DNA of 64,000 nt from Haloarcula hispanica ATCC 33960 (GCF_000223905.1 NC_015948.1:1550001-1614000); one strand, 5' to 3'. Positions 8,974-18,227 are shown, numbered from the stretch's first letter. Numbers and translations are program-made. The notes: generated by a model from the sequence alone, not told the origin.

Positions 8974-9867
8974 TCAGGGCAGGTCGACGTCGATGTCGTG
9001 TTGCAGGCCCGTCGCTTTGACCGTATTGTACAGCAACATCGCGCGAGTCATCGGACCGACGCCGCCGGGGACCGGCGTGATTGCGCCAGCGACCTCCTTT
9101 GCGCTCTCGTACTCCACGTCGCCGACGAGTTCGTAGCCCTTCTCGGTGTCAGCGTCGACGCGGTTGATGCCCACGTCGATGACCGTCGCGCCCTCTCCGA
9201 TCATCTCGCCGTCGATCATCTCCGGGACGCCAGCCGCGGCGACGAGGATGTCGGCGTTGCGCGTCCGTTCGGCGAGGTTCTCGGTGCGGGAGTGACACAC
9301 CGTCGTCGTCGCGTTGCCGCCCGGTGCCTTCTGGATGAGCAGGTTCGCCATCGGTTTGCCGACGATGTCCGACCGGCCGACGACGACGGCGTCTTTGCCT
9401 TCTGTGTCCACACCCACGCTCTCGATGAGCTTCTGGATGCCGTGGGGTGTGCAGGGCTTGTAGCGGGCGTCACCGGCGACGAGTCGGCCGACGTTCTCCG
9501 GATGGAAGCCGTCGACGTCTTTCATCGGGTCGATGGCTCGCAGGACCGACCTGTCCTCGACGTGGTCGGGGACCGGCATCTGGACCAGGATGCCGTTGAC
9601 GTCGTCGTCGGCGTTGAGGTCCTCGATAGTGTCGTACAGTTCGGCAGCGTCCGCGTCGGGGTCGATGTCGATGTCGATTGCCTCGATACCGACCTCCTCG
9701 CAGTCGTTCTGTTTCATCGAGACGTAGGTCTCGCTGGCCGGGTCCTCGGACATCAGGACCGTCGCCAGCGACGGGCGCTCGCCCGCGTCGGCGAGGTGGT
9801 CGATGGACGCGACCAGGTCATCCCGAATCGACTGTGCGACGGCGTCGCCGTCGATAATCTCTGTCAT
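8974..9867 (-). CDS. folD: Bifunctional methylenetetrahydrofolate dehydrogenase / methenyl cyclohydrolase
   Basis: 297 residues, the usual FolD length. It interconverts 5,10-methylene- and 10-formyl-tetrahydrofolate. Visible signatures are the substrate-binding YVSMKQNDCEEVGI with the catalytic Lys, VQMPVPDH, the PMKDVDGFHPENVGRL block, and the Rossmann nucleotide site VVVGRSDIVGKPMANLL. The C-terminus carries PVPGGVGPMTRAML. The start at 9867 (MTEIIDGD) is preferred to 9876. The gene lies downstream of glyA, which makes methylene-THF from serine, so the operon feeds one-carbon units into purine and formyl-THF pools. Confidence 0.96.
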   Translation of the reverse strand: MTEIIDGDAVAQSIRDDLVASIDHLADAGERPSLATVLMSEDPASETYVSMKQNDCEEVGIEAIDIDIDPDADAAELYDTIEDLNADDDVNGILVQMPVPDHVEDRSVLRAIDPMKDVDGFHPENVGRLVAGDARYKPCTPHGIQKLIESVGVDTEGKDAVVVGRSDIVGKPMANLLIQKAPGGNATTTVCHSRTENLAERTRNADILVAAAGVPEMIDGEMIGEGATVIDVGINRVDADTEKGYELVGDVEYESAKEVAGAITPVPGGVGPMTRAMLLYNTVKATGLQHDIDVDLP

Positions 9868-9942
9868 TGGGTACAACGGCGGCGCGGGGCGGTATGAACG
9901 TCCCGGATTTCGGCCGGCCGCGACAGGCAGGCGCGCTCTCGC

Positions 9943-10533
9943 TCAGGGACAGTCCGATTCGCTGACTGACTGGCGCTCCGCTCCCTGCTCGACGGCCCGC
10001 GTCTCGCCGTCCGGGACAGTTACGGTCATCGCCTGGCCGCCGTAGCCGTGAGTCTGGTCGTGGCCGCGGACCACGACGCAGGCCACCTCGTCGGGAACCG
10101 GGAGCGTCTCCGAGCGGGTGAACGGGTCCGTCGAGTGGGCGTGCCGGAGGTCCCGGCGGCCAAGTCGGTCGCCAGCCAGCGTCTCGACCTGCCACCAGTT
10201 CGCGTAGCCGTCCTCGCCGTCGTCGTCGTGATAGAGTGTTACGTCGAAGCGGTAGTCGCCGCCGCTCTCGTCCGTGAGTTCGACCCCGACGACGTTGGCC
10301 TCCCGCAGGTCGAGTTCTGTGGCTGTTTCGGTCTGTCCAGCAGTCGACTCCTGGTCTGTCGCAGTAGCGGCGTCTGTCTCTGCCGCCGTGGCCGTCGCTG
10401 TCGGCTCGCTCGCGCCGCCGTCGCTTTGCCCGGTTTCCGCCCCCGATTCGACCTCGAACTGCGTACAGCCAGCGAACACCGACAGGGAGGTACCCAGAGC
10501 ATAGAGCGTCCGGCGTCGGGTTGTGCGGGGCAT
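9943..10533 (-). CDS. Putative Tat-exported lipoprotein
   Basis: 196 residues. The N-terminus PRTTRRRTLYALGTSLSVFAGC has twin arginines, a hydrophobic stretch and a lipobox (VFAGC), so it is predicted to be exported by Tat and lipid-anchored. A Ser/Thr/Ala/Glu-rich linker of about 55 residues follows, typical of haloarchaeal lipoproteins. A beta-rich domain then starts near LDLREANVVGVELTD and contains GDYRFDVTLYHDDDGEDGYA. No enzyme motif is seen. The ATG at 10533 is preferred over 10560 because it places the RR close to the N-terminus. It sits between glyA and folD on the same strand, so co-transcription is likely even though the products act in different compartments. Confidence 0.78.
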   Translation of the reverse strand: MPRTTRRRTLYALGTSLSVFAGCTQFEVESGAETGQSDGGASEPTATATAAETDAATATDQESTAGQTETATELDLREANVVGVELTDESGGDYRFDVTLYHDDDGEDGYANWWQVETLAGDRLGRRDLRHAHSTDPFTRSETLPVPDEVACVVVRGHDQTHGYGGQAMTVTVPDGETRAVEQGAERQSVSESDCP

Positions 10534-10616
10534 ACCGGATGTGTCGGGGAGAGATGTCAAAAAGGGAGATGCCAGTGGGCGGACAGCGGAATCCGCGCTA
10601 CAGGGCTGGCCTGTCG

Positions 10617-11864
10617 CTACTCGTACAGCGTGTACTCGTCGGTCAGTTCGTCCACGCGGTCGCTGACTTTCGCCACGACATCGTCGTCGTGTGGAGCGTC
10701 GACGACTTCGTAGATGAGATCGGCGACCTCGCGGCAGGCGTCCTCGTCGAAACCGCGGGTGGTGAGTCCGGGCGTACCGGCGCGGATGCCCGAGGGGTTG
10801 AACGCCGAACGAGTCTCGCCGGGGACGGTGTTGGCGTTGAGGACGATGCCGGCCTCTTCGAGCGCTTCCTCGACTTCCTTGCCGGTGGTGTCGGGATGGG
10901 ACGGACGGAGGTCGATGAGCACGAGATGGTTGTCCGTGCCGCCGGAGACCAAGTCCAGGCCGTGTTCCTTGAGTCGGTCACCGAGGGCGACCGCGTTGTC
11001 GACGGTCTGCTGGGCGTATTGCTCGAACTCGGGGGCCAGCGCCTCGCCGAAGCCGACGGCCTTGCCGGCGACGTTGTGCATCAGCGGGCCGCCCTGAGAG
11101 CCGGGGAACACCGCGCTGTCGATGTCGTCGGCGTACTCCTCGTCGCACATGATGATGCCACCGCGGCCGGCGCGGATGGTCTTGTGCGTCGAGCCGGTGA
11201 CGAAGTCGGCGACGCCGACCGGCGACTCGTGGACGCCGGCGGCGACGAGGCCGGTGATGTGGGCAATATCCGCGAGGTGGTAAGCATCAACTGCGTCGGC
11301 GGCTTCCTGAATGCGCTCGAAGTCGACTTCGCGCGGGTACGCGGAGTAGCCCGAGACGATGATGTCCGGCTCGAACTCCTCGGCGTGGTCGTGCAGTCCC
11401 TCGTAGTCGATGTAGCCGGTCTCCTCGTCGACTTTGTACTGTTCGACCTCGTAGACCTGCCCGGCGAAGTTCGCCGGGTGACCGTGCGAGAGGTGGCCGC
11501 CGTGCGTCAGGTCCAGCGAGAGGATCTTGTCGCCGGGTTCGAGCACGCCGAGGTAGACGCCCATGTTGGCCTGCGAGCCGGAGTGTGGCTGGACGTTGAC
11601 GTGGTCCGCGCCCCACAGTTCCTTCGCGCGGTCGATTGCCAGTTCCTCGACGTCGTCGGCGTACTCGCAGCCGCCGTAGTAGCGCTCACCGGGGTAGCCC
11701 TCGGCGTACTTGTTCGTCAGTTCGGAGCTCTGTGCCTCCATCACAGCCTCGCTGACGTGGTTCTCACTGGCGATCATCGCCAGCGTGTCGTTCTGCCGGC
11801 CTCGTTCGCCCTCCAGGGCGTCTGCGACTGCCGGGTCCGCTTCCCGTACGGTTTCGTAGCTCAT
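10617..11864 (-). CDS. glyA: Serine hydroxymethyltransferase
   Basis: 415 residues, full length. It converts serine plus tetrahydrofolate to glycine plus methylene-tetrahydrofolate, PLP-dependent, in the cytoplasm. Key signatures are NKYAEGYPGERYYGGCEYAD near the N-terminus, SLDLTHGGHLSHGHP, and the PLP-Lys motif VTGSTHKTIRAGRGG with Lys228. The C-terminal part contains TVPGETRSAFNPSGIRAGTP. It is the first gene of a leftward operon ahead of a lipoprotein, folD and a Nudix gene. The upstream gap of about 150 bases separates it from the divergent CHAT gene. Confidence 0.97.
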   Translation of the reverse strand: MSYETVREADPAVADALEGERGRQNDTLAMIASENHVSEAVMEAQSSELTNKYAEGYPGERYYGGCEYADDVEELAIDRAKELWGADHVNVQPHSGSQANMGVYLGVLEPGDKILSLDLTHGGHLSHGHPANFAGQVYEVEQYKVDEETGYIDYEGLHDHAEEFEPDIIVSGYSAYPREVDFERIQEAADAVDAYHLADIAHITGLVAAGVHESPVGVADFVTGSTHKTIRAGRGGIIMCDEEYADDIDSAVFPGSQGGPLMHNVAGKAVGFGEALAPEFEQYAQQTVDNAVALGDRLKEHGLDLVSGGTDNHLVLIDLRPSHPDTTGKEVEEALEEAGIVLNANTVPGETRSAFNPSGIRAGTPGLTTRGFDEDACREVADLIYEVVDAPHDDDVVAKVSDRVDELTDEYTLYE

Positions 11865-11981
11865 GTATCCGAGTCAGGACCGATACGACAATAATCTACC
11901 CTTTGGGCCACGTATGTGCTATGTTATCACACATTGTCCGGTGCCGCGGGTACAGTTGGGGAGACGACATCCTGACACCCG

Positions 11982-11992
11982 TACGTATATAT
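11982..11992 (+). promoter_or_regulatory. TATA-like promoter element of the CHAT gene
   Basis: The run tacgtatatat lies about 25-36 bases before the ATG at 12018, the spacing expected for an archaeal TATA box driving a nearly leaderless mRNA. Confidence 0.5.
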
Positions 11993-12017
11993 CAGATGAC
12001 GTTCCACATGTCTATGC

Positions 12018-14105
12018 ATGGTCACCTGGGGGGTGGCAGGCGAGCGGGTGGACCGGAACAGCAGTAACACGCCGGAGTGGGATGGAGAAACGGTCGACCC
12101 GAGCGCACTGGTGCGCCAGTTACACGATCGAGAAGTTACGGACGGCGAACAGTTACCACATCGTGTCGACGACTGCTACAGCGGGTCCGTCACCGAGTTA
12201 GCACTGCCGGCGGTGGATGCCACGGTAACCCGAGTCGCTACTGACACGAATACTGGAGCAGTTGATTCACCGACGACCCTAGAGGAGGGGGAGTACCTGC
12301 TGACGATGGAGGCCCGTGCTGCGGATAGCGACCGAGGGTCGCCGTTGGGCGTCGTTGACGACATTCGGATCCACGTCCGCTTCGACGGGCCGGCGTCGCT
12401 CCACTCGGCCGGCATTACCTCTGTCCTCGGTTTCCAAGAGCCGACGAGTATTACCGTCGGGTTCGTCTGGGAGACGAGCGCGGAGCGGCCGCATCTGCAG
12501 GTCCCCGCGACACCTGCCGGACTCGCAACGGCGATTACCCATCTGAGTGGGGCCCATCATACGATGCAGCCGTCCCGCTCACATCCGGAACTCCGCGGCC
12601 ATCCGCCGATAGTCACGACCGGCGAGACGACCCGTATTCCCGAACCGGTTCGGCAGAACCGTCCGGAGACTGGCATCACGCTCCGTGTTCCGGAGTGCGA
12701 GGCGGAACTGCTCGTCAGCGCCCCGCTGGCGTACTATCTCGGGGCCGAAGTGGTAGTCGAGTCACGGGATGCAGCACTGTTGACGGCCGACGGCACGTCG
12801 GTACACCGCTCTTTCGACGCGTGGCCGTCGCTACAGGCCGGCGTCGCGGCGCTGCTCCGGAAGGTGTTCTACCTCGACTGTCTGGTCAGACGCGTCGATC
12901 CAGCCGAGAGTGGCGCTCGTATCACGTCCGCGCTCTCGCTCGACCCGGACACAGTTCGGTCGCTGTCGCCGGCTGGACGGCTCGAGCGGTACATCGATGT
13001 CTCCGACGAGGCCGTGAACTCGATTCTGCCGGAGTGGCCACTCTCGACGTACGTCTCACCCGAACCGGAACGGGTCCGATGCCTGCCGTTCCTGCTCGAC
13101 CGACTCAGTCTCATCTACCTGCCGGACAGCTCCCGGCTCGACCAGGATGAGCTTCTCGACAGGACGCTGTCGGATTCGTATCTGAGCCGCGGTTCGGCCG
13201 AGCGCCCACCGGTCATCGAGCCGAACCTACGCGAGGGCCAACTGCACTCGTGGCTCGCTCCGGGGAACCCGATAGACGCCTGTAAAACGCCGGCGGAGGC
13301 GTACGTGAACCGCTACCGGAGTCAGAACCGGGATGCCGACAGCCAACGGGTCGCGGTCGTCCTCAACGACGAGGAGATGGCCGGCGAACACACGGAAGTC
13401 ACAGAGATATACCGGGCCGCGGACCTGCCGATGGACGTCCAGGTCAGCGAACTGCTGTCGGTCAACGAACTGGCCGACGTGTTCGAACAGCCGGCCGATT
13501 TCGTCCACTTCATCGGCCACTGCGACGAGGAGGGACTGCGCTGTCCCGACGGCAATCTGGCGCTGTCGTCGCTGTCGGAAGCCCGAACGCAGACGTTCTT
13601 CCTGAACGCCTGTGGCTCCTATGACGAAGGGCTTGACCTCGTCAAACAGGGCGCGGTCGCCGGTGCGGTGACACTCACCGACGTGCTGGACAAACACGCC
13701 GCCCTGGTCGGGACCGCCTTCGCGCGCCTGCTCAGTAACGGATTCAGCATTCAGCGAGCGCTGGAACTCGCTCGCCGACGGATAATGATGTGCAAGGACT
13801 ACGCGGTCGTCGGCGACGGGACCTACTCTATCGTTCCCAATCCCGCACACCCCGCGGTCGTCTGGGTCTCCAAAGGGGAAACGGGATTCGACGTCCAGTG
13901 TACGGTCGTGTCCCCGGAACGGCCCGGTGAGAGCTACCGCCTGCCGTTCGACGACAGCGCCGCGCTGAACGGCGAACAGACGAGCCACTCGCTCGGCGCT
14001 ACGGAGTTGGCCGACGCGCTGGGCCAGACCTCACTGCCCGTCATCTTCGACGGGGAGTTTCACTGGTCCGACGACCTCGCTGCGCGTCTCCGGACGGACT
14101 TCTGA
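12018..14105 (+). CDS. CHAT-domain (caspase-like peptidase fold) protein
   Basis: 695 residues, soluble and acidic. Residues 1 to about 430 form one or more uncharacterised domains, probably beta-rich early on (DDIRIHVRFDGPA, ITVGFVWETS). From about residue 435 a CHAT-like peptidase domain is visible. ADFVHFIGHCDEEGLRCPDG places the catalytic His at 501, and QTFFLNACGSYDEGLDLVKQ places the catalytic Cys at 532. AVAGAVTLTDVLDKHAALVGTA and FARLLSNGFSIQRALELARR match the following CHAT helices. Such proteins are cysteine peptidases related to separase and caspases, and in bacteria they take part in defence or regulated proteolysis. No TPRs or obvious activating partner is adjacent. Divergent from glyA, it is apparently monocistronic. 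The function is inferred only from the fold. Confidence 0.75.
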   Translation: MVTWGVAGERVDRNSSNTPEWDGETVDPSALVRQLHDREVTDGEQLPHRVDDCYSGSVTELALPAVDATVTRVATDTNTGAVDSPTTLEEGEYLLTMEARAADSDRGSPLGVVDDIRIHVRFDGPASLHSAGITSVLGFQEPTSITVGFVWETSAERPHLQVPATPAGLATAITHLSGAHHTMQPSRSHPELRGHPPIVTTGETTRIPEPVRQNRPETGITLRVPECEAELLVSAPLAYYLGAEVVVESRDAALLTADGTSVHRSFDAWPSLQAGVAALLRKVFYLDCLVRRVDPAESGARITSALSLDPDTVRSLSPAGRLERYIDVSDEAVNSILPEWPLSTYVSPEPERVRCLPFLLDRLSLIYLPDSSRLDQDELLDRTLSDSYLSRGSAERPPVIEPNLREGQLHSWLAPGNPIDACKTPAEAYVNRYRSQNRDADSQRVAVVLNDEEMAGEHTEVTEIYRAADLPMDVQVSELLSVNELADVFEQPADFVHFIGHCDEEGLRCPDGNLALSSLSEARTQTFFLNACGSYDEGLDLVKQGAVAGAVTLTDVLDKHAALVGTAFARLLSNGFSIQRALELARRRIMMCKDYAVVGDGTYSIVPNPAHPAVVWVSKGETGFDVQCTVVSPERPGESYRLPFDDSAALNGEQTSHSLGATELADALGQTSLPVIFDGEFHWSDDLAARLRTDF

Positions 14106-14476
14106 CGAGCGCGAAGCTGTCAGACTCCGTGACGGAAGCCGAGACGGCCGTCATCTATTTTCGAACCGGCCACCCGAGGAGCCGTATTGATGCGACACTC
14201 TCCGTACGCACTCAGGTACAGATTTGATACTGTGCTCCAGTCGTGGCTTCCGGCGGGTAGGAGACAGTGACAGTAACCACTGATTCGAGCGAATTCGCGT
14301 GACGACGACGAGCAGAACAGATGGTTCAGTCCGTGAGACGAACGGCTTCTGCTTAGGACAGTTGACCAATATTTTATCGCCTCTCATCGGTGGGTGTTGT
14401 CGGATTGTTGGCGAAATCAACACAGTATGGCCGGTAAAATTAAATATAATAATACACTATATACTGGCAAGGGACA
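14106..14476. other. Intergenic region, AT-rich towards the TbsP gene
   Basis: About 370 bases. The last 60 (taaaattaaatataataata, about 14435-14454) include a strong TATA-rich stretch placed for transcription of the gene at 14477. The remainder has no recognisable gene. A short minus-strand peptide-like tract near 14229-14290 (VTVTVSYPPEATTGAQYQ-like, ended by a stop) could be a gene stump but is too short to call. Confidence 0.45.
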
Positions 14477-15295
14477 ATGACTGAAAATCTCCTGCAAGAC
14501 GACGTCGGGTCTATGTTGACCACGGTGTTTGGGGCAACTGACGAGCCGGTGTACGTCGTGAACCCGTCGCGGCGGACCATCTCTGAGCTTGTATCGACAC
14601 TGGACGCGGATTCGGGCGCTCCCGAAGTTCGGCTGCTCGCCGACGAGCGCGCACTGAAAGACGTCATGGACGACTTCCTCGTTGCGAGCACCGCGGCCGA
14701 CCTCATCGACGAGGAGCGGCTCACGATGCGACTGCTCGACGACGTGCCGAACCACTCGGTCGCGGTAACTGTCGATACGGTGTACGCACTCGTCACCATC
14801 AGCGACACGGTCGGCGGTCTCGGGACCGACGACGCGGCGTTCGTCGACAACGCCTACGACTACTACGGCTCGACCTGGGAAGACGCCGACGAGTACTCGC
14901 TCCGGACGCCGCCGCTCAACCGCGTCCAGAGCACGCTGGAAGCCGACATCGGCCCGGAAACCGCGTCGGACTTCAACGACGTTCTCAGCTCTCTGTCGAC
15001 GGCTCGTGGCGACGGCGACGGTCTCGACGAGGTCACCATCAGCCTGCTCGTGGCCGCACGGAACGGCGAACTGCTGTACGACATCAGCAAATGGGGCGAA
15101 GACGTCGGACTGGCGAGCAAGGCGACGTTCTCGCGGACGAAGACGAAGCTCGAAGACATGAACCTCATCGACACGGAAAAGGTCCCGATCGACGTGGGTC
15201 GACCGCGGCTCCGCCTGATGCTCGGTGACGACCGGCTCAAAGACGCCGAGCCGGACGAGCTGGCCTCCGTGGCTCAGTCGATCCTCGCCGCGTAG
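14477..15295 (+). CDS. tbsP: TbsP-like transcriptional regulator (DUF5821 type)
   Basis: 272 residues. The N-terminal domain (MTENLLQDDVGSMLTTVFGA, then VYVVNPSRRTISELVSTL) with following alpha/beta segments is the haloarchaeal family typified by TbsP. A helical C-terminal DNA-binding-like domain has SLLVAARNGELLYDISKWGE, then VGLASKATFSRTKTKLEDMN and LIDTEKVPIDVGRPRLRLML, a winged-helix arrangement. TbsP has been described in Haloferax as a glucose-responsive regulator acting with TrmB. The function here is by family resemblance, recalled rather than searched. A TATA-rich element lies about 25-40 bases upstream. The YcaO gene follows after 31 bases and is probably co-transcribed. Confidence 0.65.
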   Translation: MTENLLQDDVGSMLTTVFGATDEPVYVVNPSRRTISELVSTLDADSGAPEVRLLADERALKDVMDDFLVASTAADLIDEERLTMRLLDDVPNHSVAVTVDTVYALVTISDTVGGLGTDDAAFVDNAYDYYGSTWEDADEYSLRTPPLNRVQSTLEADIGPETASDFNDVLSSLSTARGDGDGLDEVTISLLVAARNGELLYDISKWGEDVGLASKATFSRTKTKLEDMNLIDTEKVPIDVGRPRLRLMLGDDRLKDAEPDELASVAQSILAA

Positions 15296-15326
15296 GTTTT
15301 TCCCGCTCCACCGCGAGGGGTTCGGC

Positions 15327-17036
15327 ATGCAAACTGTCGAAGTCGTCGGGCGTGGACCGGCCGTCGACGCACTCACTGCGTTTCTCGCTGATATCGACAT
15401 TACAGTAGCACAGCCGTCGACACCGGCGGACAGCAGTGGCGAACTCGCCGTCGTCGTCGATACCGTCGGGTCAGAGACGTTTGCGGCGTGGAACGACCGA
15501 GCGAAAGGCGATGACGTCCCGTGGGTCGCCGTCGAACTGGGCGGCGTTGGCGGCGTCCCGGTGACTGACGCCGCGATCAGCGGCTTCGGACCCGAGACGG
15601 GCTGTTTCGACTGTCTGCGGACTCGGGTCGAGGCGACGGTCGACGAGACCGAGGAGATCACAGAAGCCCCGGCGGCGGCCACGCAACGATTCACGGGAGC
15701 GCTGGCGGGCCGACTGGTAACCCAGTTTCTCGACGGCGACACTGCCCTCTTCGGGACAGTTACGGAACTCCCACATACGCAGCGCCGGTTCCTCCCCGTC
15801 CCGGGCTGTGACTGCAGTGAGACGCCGAGCCGTACCCTCGGCGACGGTCGCCGAACGGCCCCGGACAGCGAGGCGCTCTCGCGGGCGGAACTGGGCCTCG
15901 ACGACCGGGTCGGTATCGCCACGGAGGTCGGCGAAGTCGAGTCGTTCCCCGCCCCGTACTACCTGTCGACGCTCGCCGAGACTGCCGGTTTCAGCGACGT
16001 ATCGGCCGCCGCCAAGGCCGCCGGTGTTGCCATCGACTGGGACACGGCGTTCATGAAAGCGCTGGGCGAGAACTACGAGCGGTACGCGGCCGGGGTCTAC
16101 CGAGAAAGGAATCTGCGGCACGGGACGGTCGTCGATGTTCCGGATGCCGTCGCACCCGACGCGTTCGTCAGGGACGAGGCCGAATGGGACGACTCGACGG
16201 CGCTTCCCTGGGTCCCGGCCGAAAATCTGCTGACCGACGAACGGCGGTCGCTTCCCGCCGAGACCGTCCACTATCCGCCGCCATCGAACGTGGTTAGACC
16301 GGCAACGACGACCGGGCTCGGGCTCGGAAACACCGTCACCGAGGCGCTGCTGACCGGGCTCTACGAGGTCATCGAGCGCGACGCCGCGATGCTGTCGTGG
16401 TACTCGACGTTCGAGCCGCTTCGAGTTGCCGTCGACGACCACGAGCGGTACGACACGCTCCGGCGTCGCGCGGCGTCCGAGGGGCTCGAGGTGACGGCGC
16501 TGTTACTGACACAGGACGTGGACGTGCCGGTCATCACCGTCGCACTGGAACAGGACGAGTGGCCTCGCTTCGCACTCGGCACCGATGCGGATCTGGACCC
16601 GGGTACGGCCGCCGTCGGTGCGCTGGAAGAGGCGCTCCAGAACTGGATGGAACTCGACAGCATGGGTCCCGAGGCGGCCATGGACGCACAGGGTGCAATC
16701 GGGCGCTACGCCGAATCACCCGGCGAGGGGGCCGACCTGACGGCCACCGAGACGGCGGTCCCGCTGGACTCGCTCGGCCCGGACGCAGACCTCTCCGGCG
16801 AGGCGGAGCTAGAGACGTTGTGTGACCGGGCAGCTGACGCGGGACTCACGCCCTACGGAGCGCGGCTGACGACGCGCGACCTCGAACAGCTCGGATTCGA
16901 GGCGGTCCGTGTCGTCTGCCCGTCGGCACAGCCGCTGTTCTTCGGTGGTTCGTTCTTCGGCGAGCGGGCCGAAGCCGTGCCGGCCGATCTGGGCTTCGAG
17001 CCGCGACTCGACAGGGAGCATCATCCGTTCCCGTAG
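15327..17036 (+). CDS. YcaO cyclodehydratase-like protein with E1-like N-terminal half
   Basis: 569 residues. Residues 1 to about 175 resemble the E1-like/Ocin-ThiF leader-binding module of azoline-peptide (TOMM) synthetases. They carry a probable structural zinc site, C93xxC96 (GCFDCLRTRV) and C161xC163 (PGCDCSE). The YcaO domain begins near residue 210. It shows ALGENYERYAAGVYRERNL, later YPPPSNVVRPATTTGLGLGN with VTEALLTGLYEVIERDAAML (Glu-rich ATP/Mg helix) and GALEEALQNW. YcaO enzymes use ATP to activate peptide amide bonds for azoline or thioamide formation. No precursor peptide is visible nearby, so the substrate is unknown. The ATG at 15327 gives a natural N-terminus; an upstream ATG only reads through tbsP out of frame. 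Confidence 0.82.
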   Translation: MQTVEVVGRGPAVDALTAFLADIDITVAQPSTPADSSGELAVVVDTVGSETFAAWNDRAKGDDVPWVAVELGGVGGVPVTDAAISGFGPETGCFDCLRTRVEATVDETEEITEAPAAATQRFTGALAGRLVTQFLDGDTALFGTVTELPHTQRRFLPVPGCDCSETPSRTLGDGRRTAPDSEALSRAELGLDDRVGIATEVGEVESFPAPYYLSTLAETAGFSDVSAAAKAAGVAIDWDTAFMKALGENYERYAAGVYRERNLRHGTVVDVPDAVAPDAFVRDEAEWDDSTALPWVPAENLLTDERRSLPAETVHYPPPSNVVRPATTTGLGLGNTVTEALLTGLYEVIERDAAMLSWYSTFEPLRVAVDDHERYDTLRRRAASEGLEVTALLLTQDVDVPVITVALEQDEWPRFALGTDADLDPGTAAVGALEEALQNWMELDSMGPEAAMDAQGAIGRYAESPGEGADLTATETAVPLDSLGPDADLSGEAELETLCDRAADAGLTPYGARLTTRDLEQLGFEAVRVVCPSAQPLFFGGSFFGERAEAVPADLGFEPRLDREHHPFP

Positions 17037-17078
17037 CAACAGCCGACGAGCGAGAGTCAGATACCGGACAGTCCGTAT

Positions 17079-18227
17079 TCAGATGCCGAACGTCGCCCGC
17101 AGCATGTCCCGCGTGCCCGGCCCGAGGCCGACCGCGGTAACGGCGATGAGCAACAGCAGCGCGTACCGCGGGCTGTCGTCGATGAACTCCTGATTGAACA
17201 GCGAGACGACCAGCGAGGCGACAGCGAGCTTGACAATCAGGAACGGCCACGACGTGCCGATAGCAGCAGTCAGACCGGCTGACTGGAGAGATTCGGTGGC
17301 TTCAATGATGAATGCGTTGGCCGGGTGTTTCGGGTAGTACGTCAGCGGGACGTTGAGCGCGTCAAGCCAGTCAGCCAGCAGGACGTTCGCGACGCCGTCG
17401 ATGGCGTGGCCCCAGATGACCAGCAAGCCGATATAGCCGGTTCCGTCGTTCAGCGCCGGTCGATAGGACTCGAACAGGCGGTACAGACCGTACGACAGCG
17501 CCGATGCCAGTGCGACAGTCGTGATGAGGACTGACGGGTACAGCGTCGCGTACTCGCGTGTGAGCGCGACAAACGTAAGATAGAGTAGCGTCACGGCGAC
17601 GAAAATGCTACCAACAGCGCCAGTCGTCCGGTAGTAGCTGTCGACGATGCCGCGCTGTTCGAGGTCCACGCAGACGACGAGGACGAGCAGCGTCAGTAGG
17701 AACACCGTGCCGTAAATAACGGGACTGATGATGAGTGAACTCAGCGGATACTCGACGATGGGTGAGACGCCGGCATCCACCGCGCGGTCGGTCGCGTCCT
17801 CGACAGTCCGCAACGCGCCGCCGAGCAACATGAACGGCACGAACGCGAAGTAGAGCTTCGGGTCCTCGGCGATGTCCAGTCGCTCGAGGAGGAAGTAGAC
17901 GCCGACGAGCATATACACCAGAATCAACATGTAGCCGATCTCGGAGACGATAGTGTATCCCGGCTCGGCGATGAGCCGTCCCTCCTGAATAGCCGCCCTA
18001 CAGCCATCGTACAGCGGTTGTGGCCCGGATGCAGTCATCTCGGCACAGCTGGCCGCCTTGGCGTCCGCGTACACTGGCCCCCAGAAGTACTGCCAGAGGA
18101 ACCGATCCCAGACGGCCTGTGGAGCGGCCATAACGGCTCCGACCGCGACGAGGAGGACGGCAGCGAAAGAGCCCACCCAGAGCTGGCCGGGCCCGTACTC
18201 ATCGACGGCTCGCTCGAACGTTTCCAT
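17079..18227 (-). CDS. DUF63 family integral membrane protein
   Basis: 382 residues with about eight to nine predicted TM helices. An N-terminal amphipathic segment (METFERAVDEYGPGQLWVGS) leads into the first TM and a long extracellular loop with two Cys (AASCAEMTASG, LYDGCRAAI). LLVIWGHAIDGVANVLLADW and YYPKHPANAFIIEATESL are characteristic conserved stretches of DUF63, an archaeal membrane family of unknown function. The conserved His/Asp residues inside TM segments suggest metal binding or proton handling, which is only inference. It converges on the YcaO gene (42-base gap) and is divergent from nothing close by. Confidence 0.85.
   Translation of the reverse strand: METFERAVDEYGPGQLWVGSFAAVLLVAVGAVMAAPQAVWDRFLWQYFWGPVYADAKAASCAEMTASGPQPLYDGCRAAIQEGRLIAEPGYTIVSEIGYMLILVYMLVGVYFLLERLDIAEDPKLYFAFVPFMLLGGALRTVEDATDRAVDAGVSPIVEYPLSSLIISPVIYGTVFLLTLLVLVVCVDLEQRGIVDSYYRTTGAVGSIFVAVTLLYLTFVALTREYATLYPSVLITTVALASALSYGLYRLFESYRPALNDGTGYIGLLVIWGHAIDGVANVLLADWLDALNVPLTYYPKHPANAFIIEATESLQSAGLTAAIGTSWPFLIVKLAVASLVVSLFNQEFIDDSPRYALLLLIAVTAVGLGPGTRDMLRATFGI

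Noticed and set aside
8935..9897. Long plus-strand frame opposite folD
   Set aside because: Shadow of folD with Val/Asp/Arg-rich composition.
10521..11894. 457-codon frame opposite glyA and the lipoprotein
   Set aside because: Shadow of clearly identified genes; no motif.
14229..14290. Short minus-strand peptide tract (VSYPPEATTGAQYQ-like)
   Set aside because: About 20-30 codons with no start; too short to tell a gene stump from chance.
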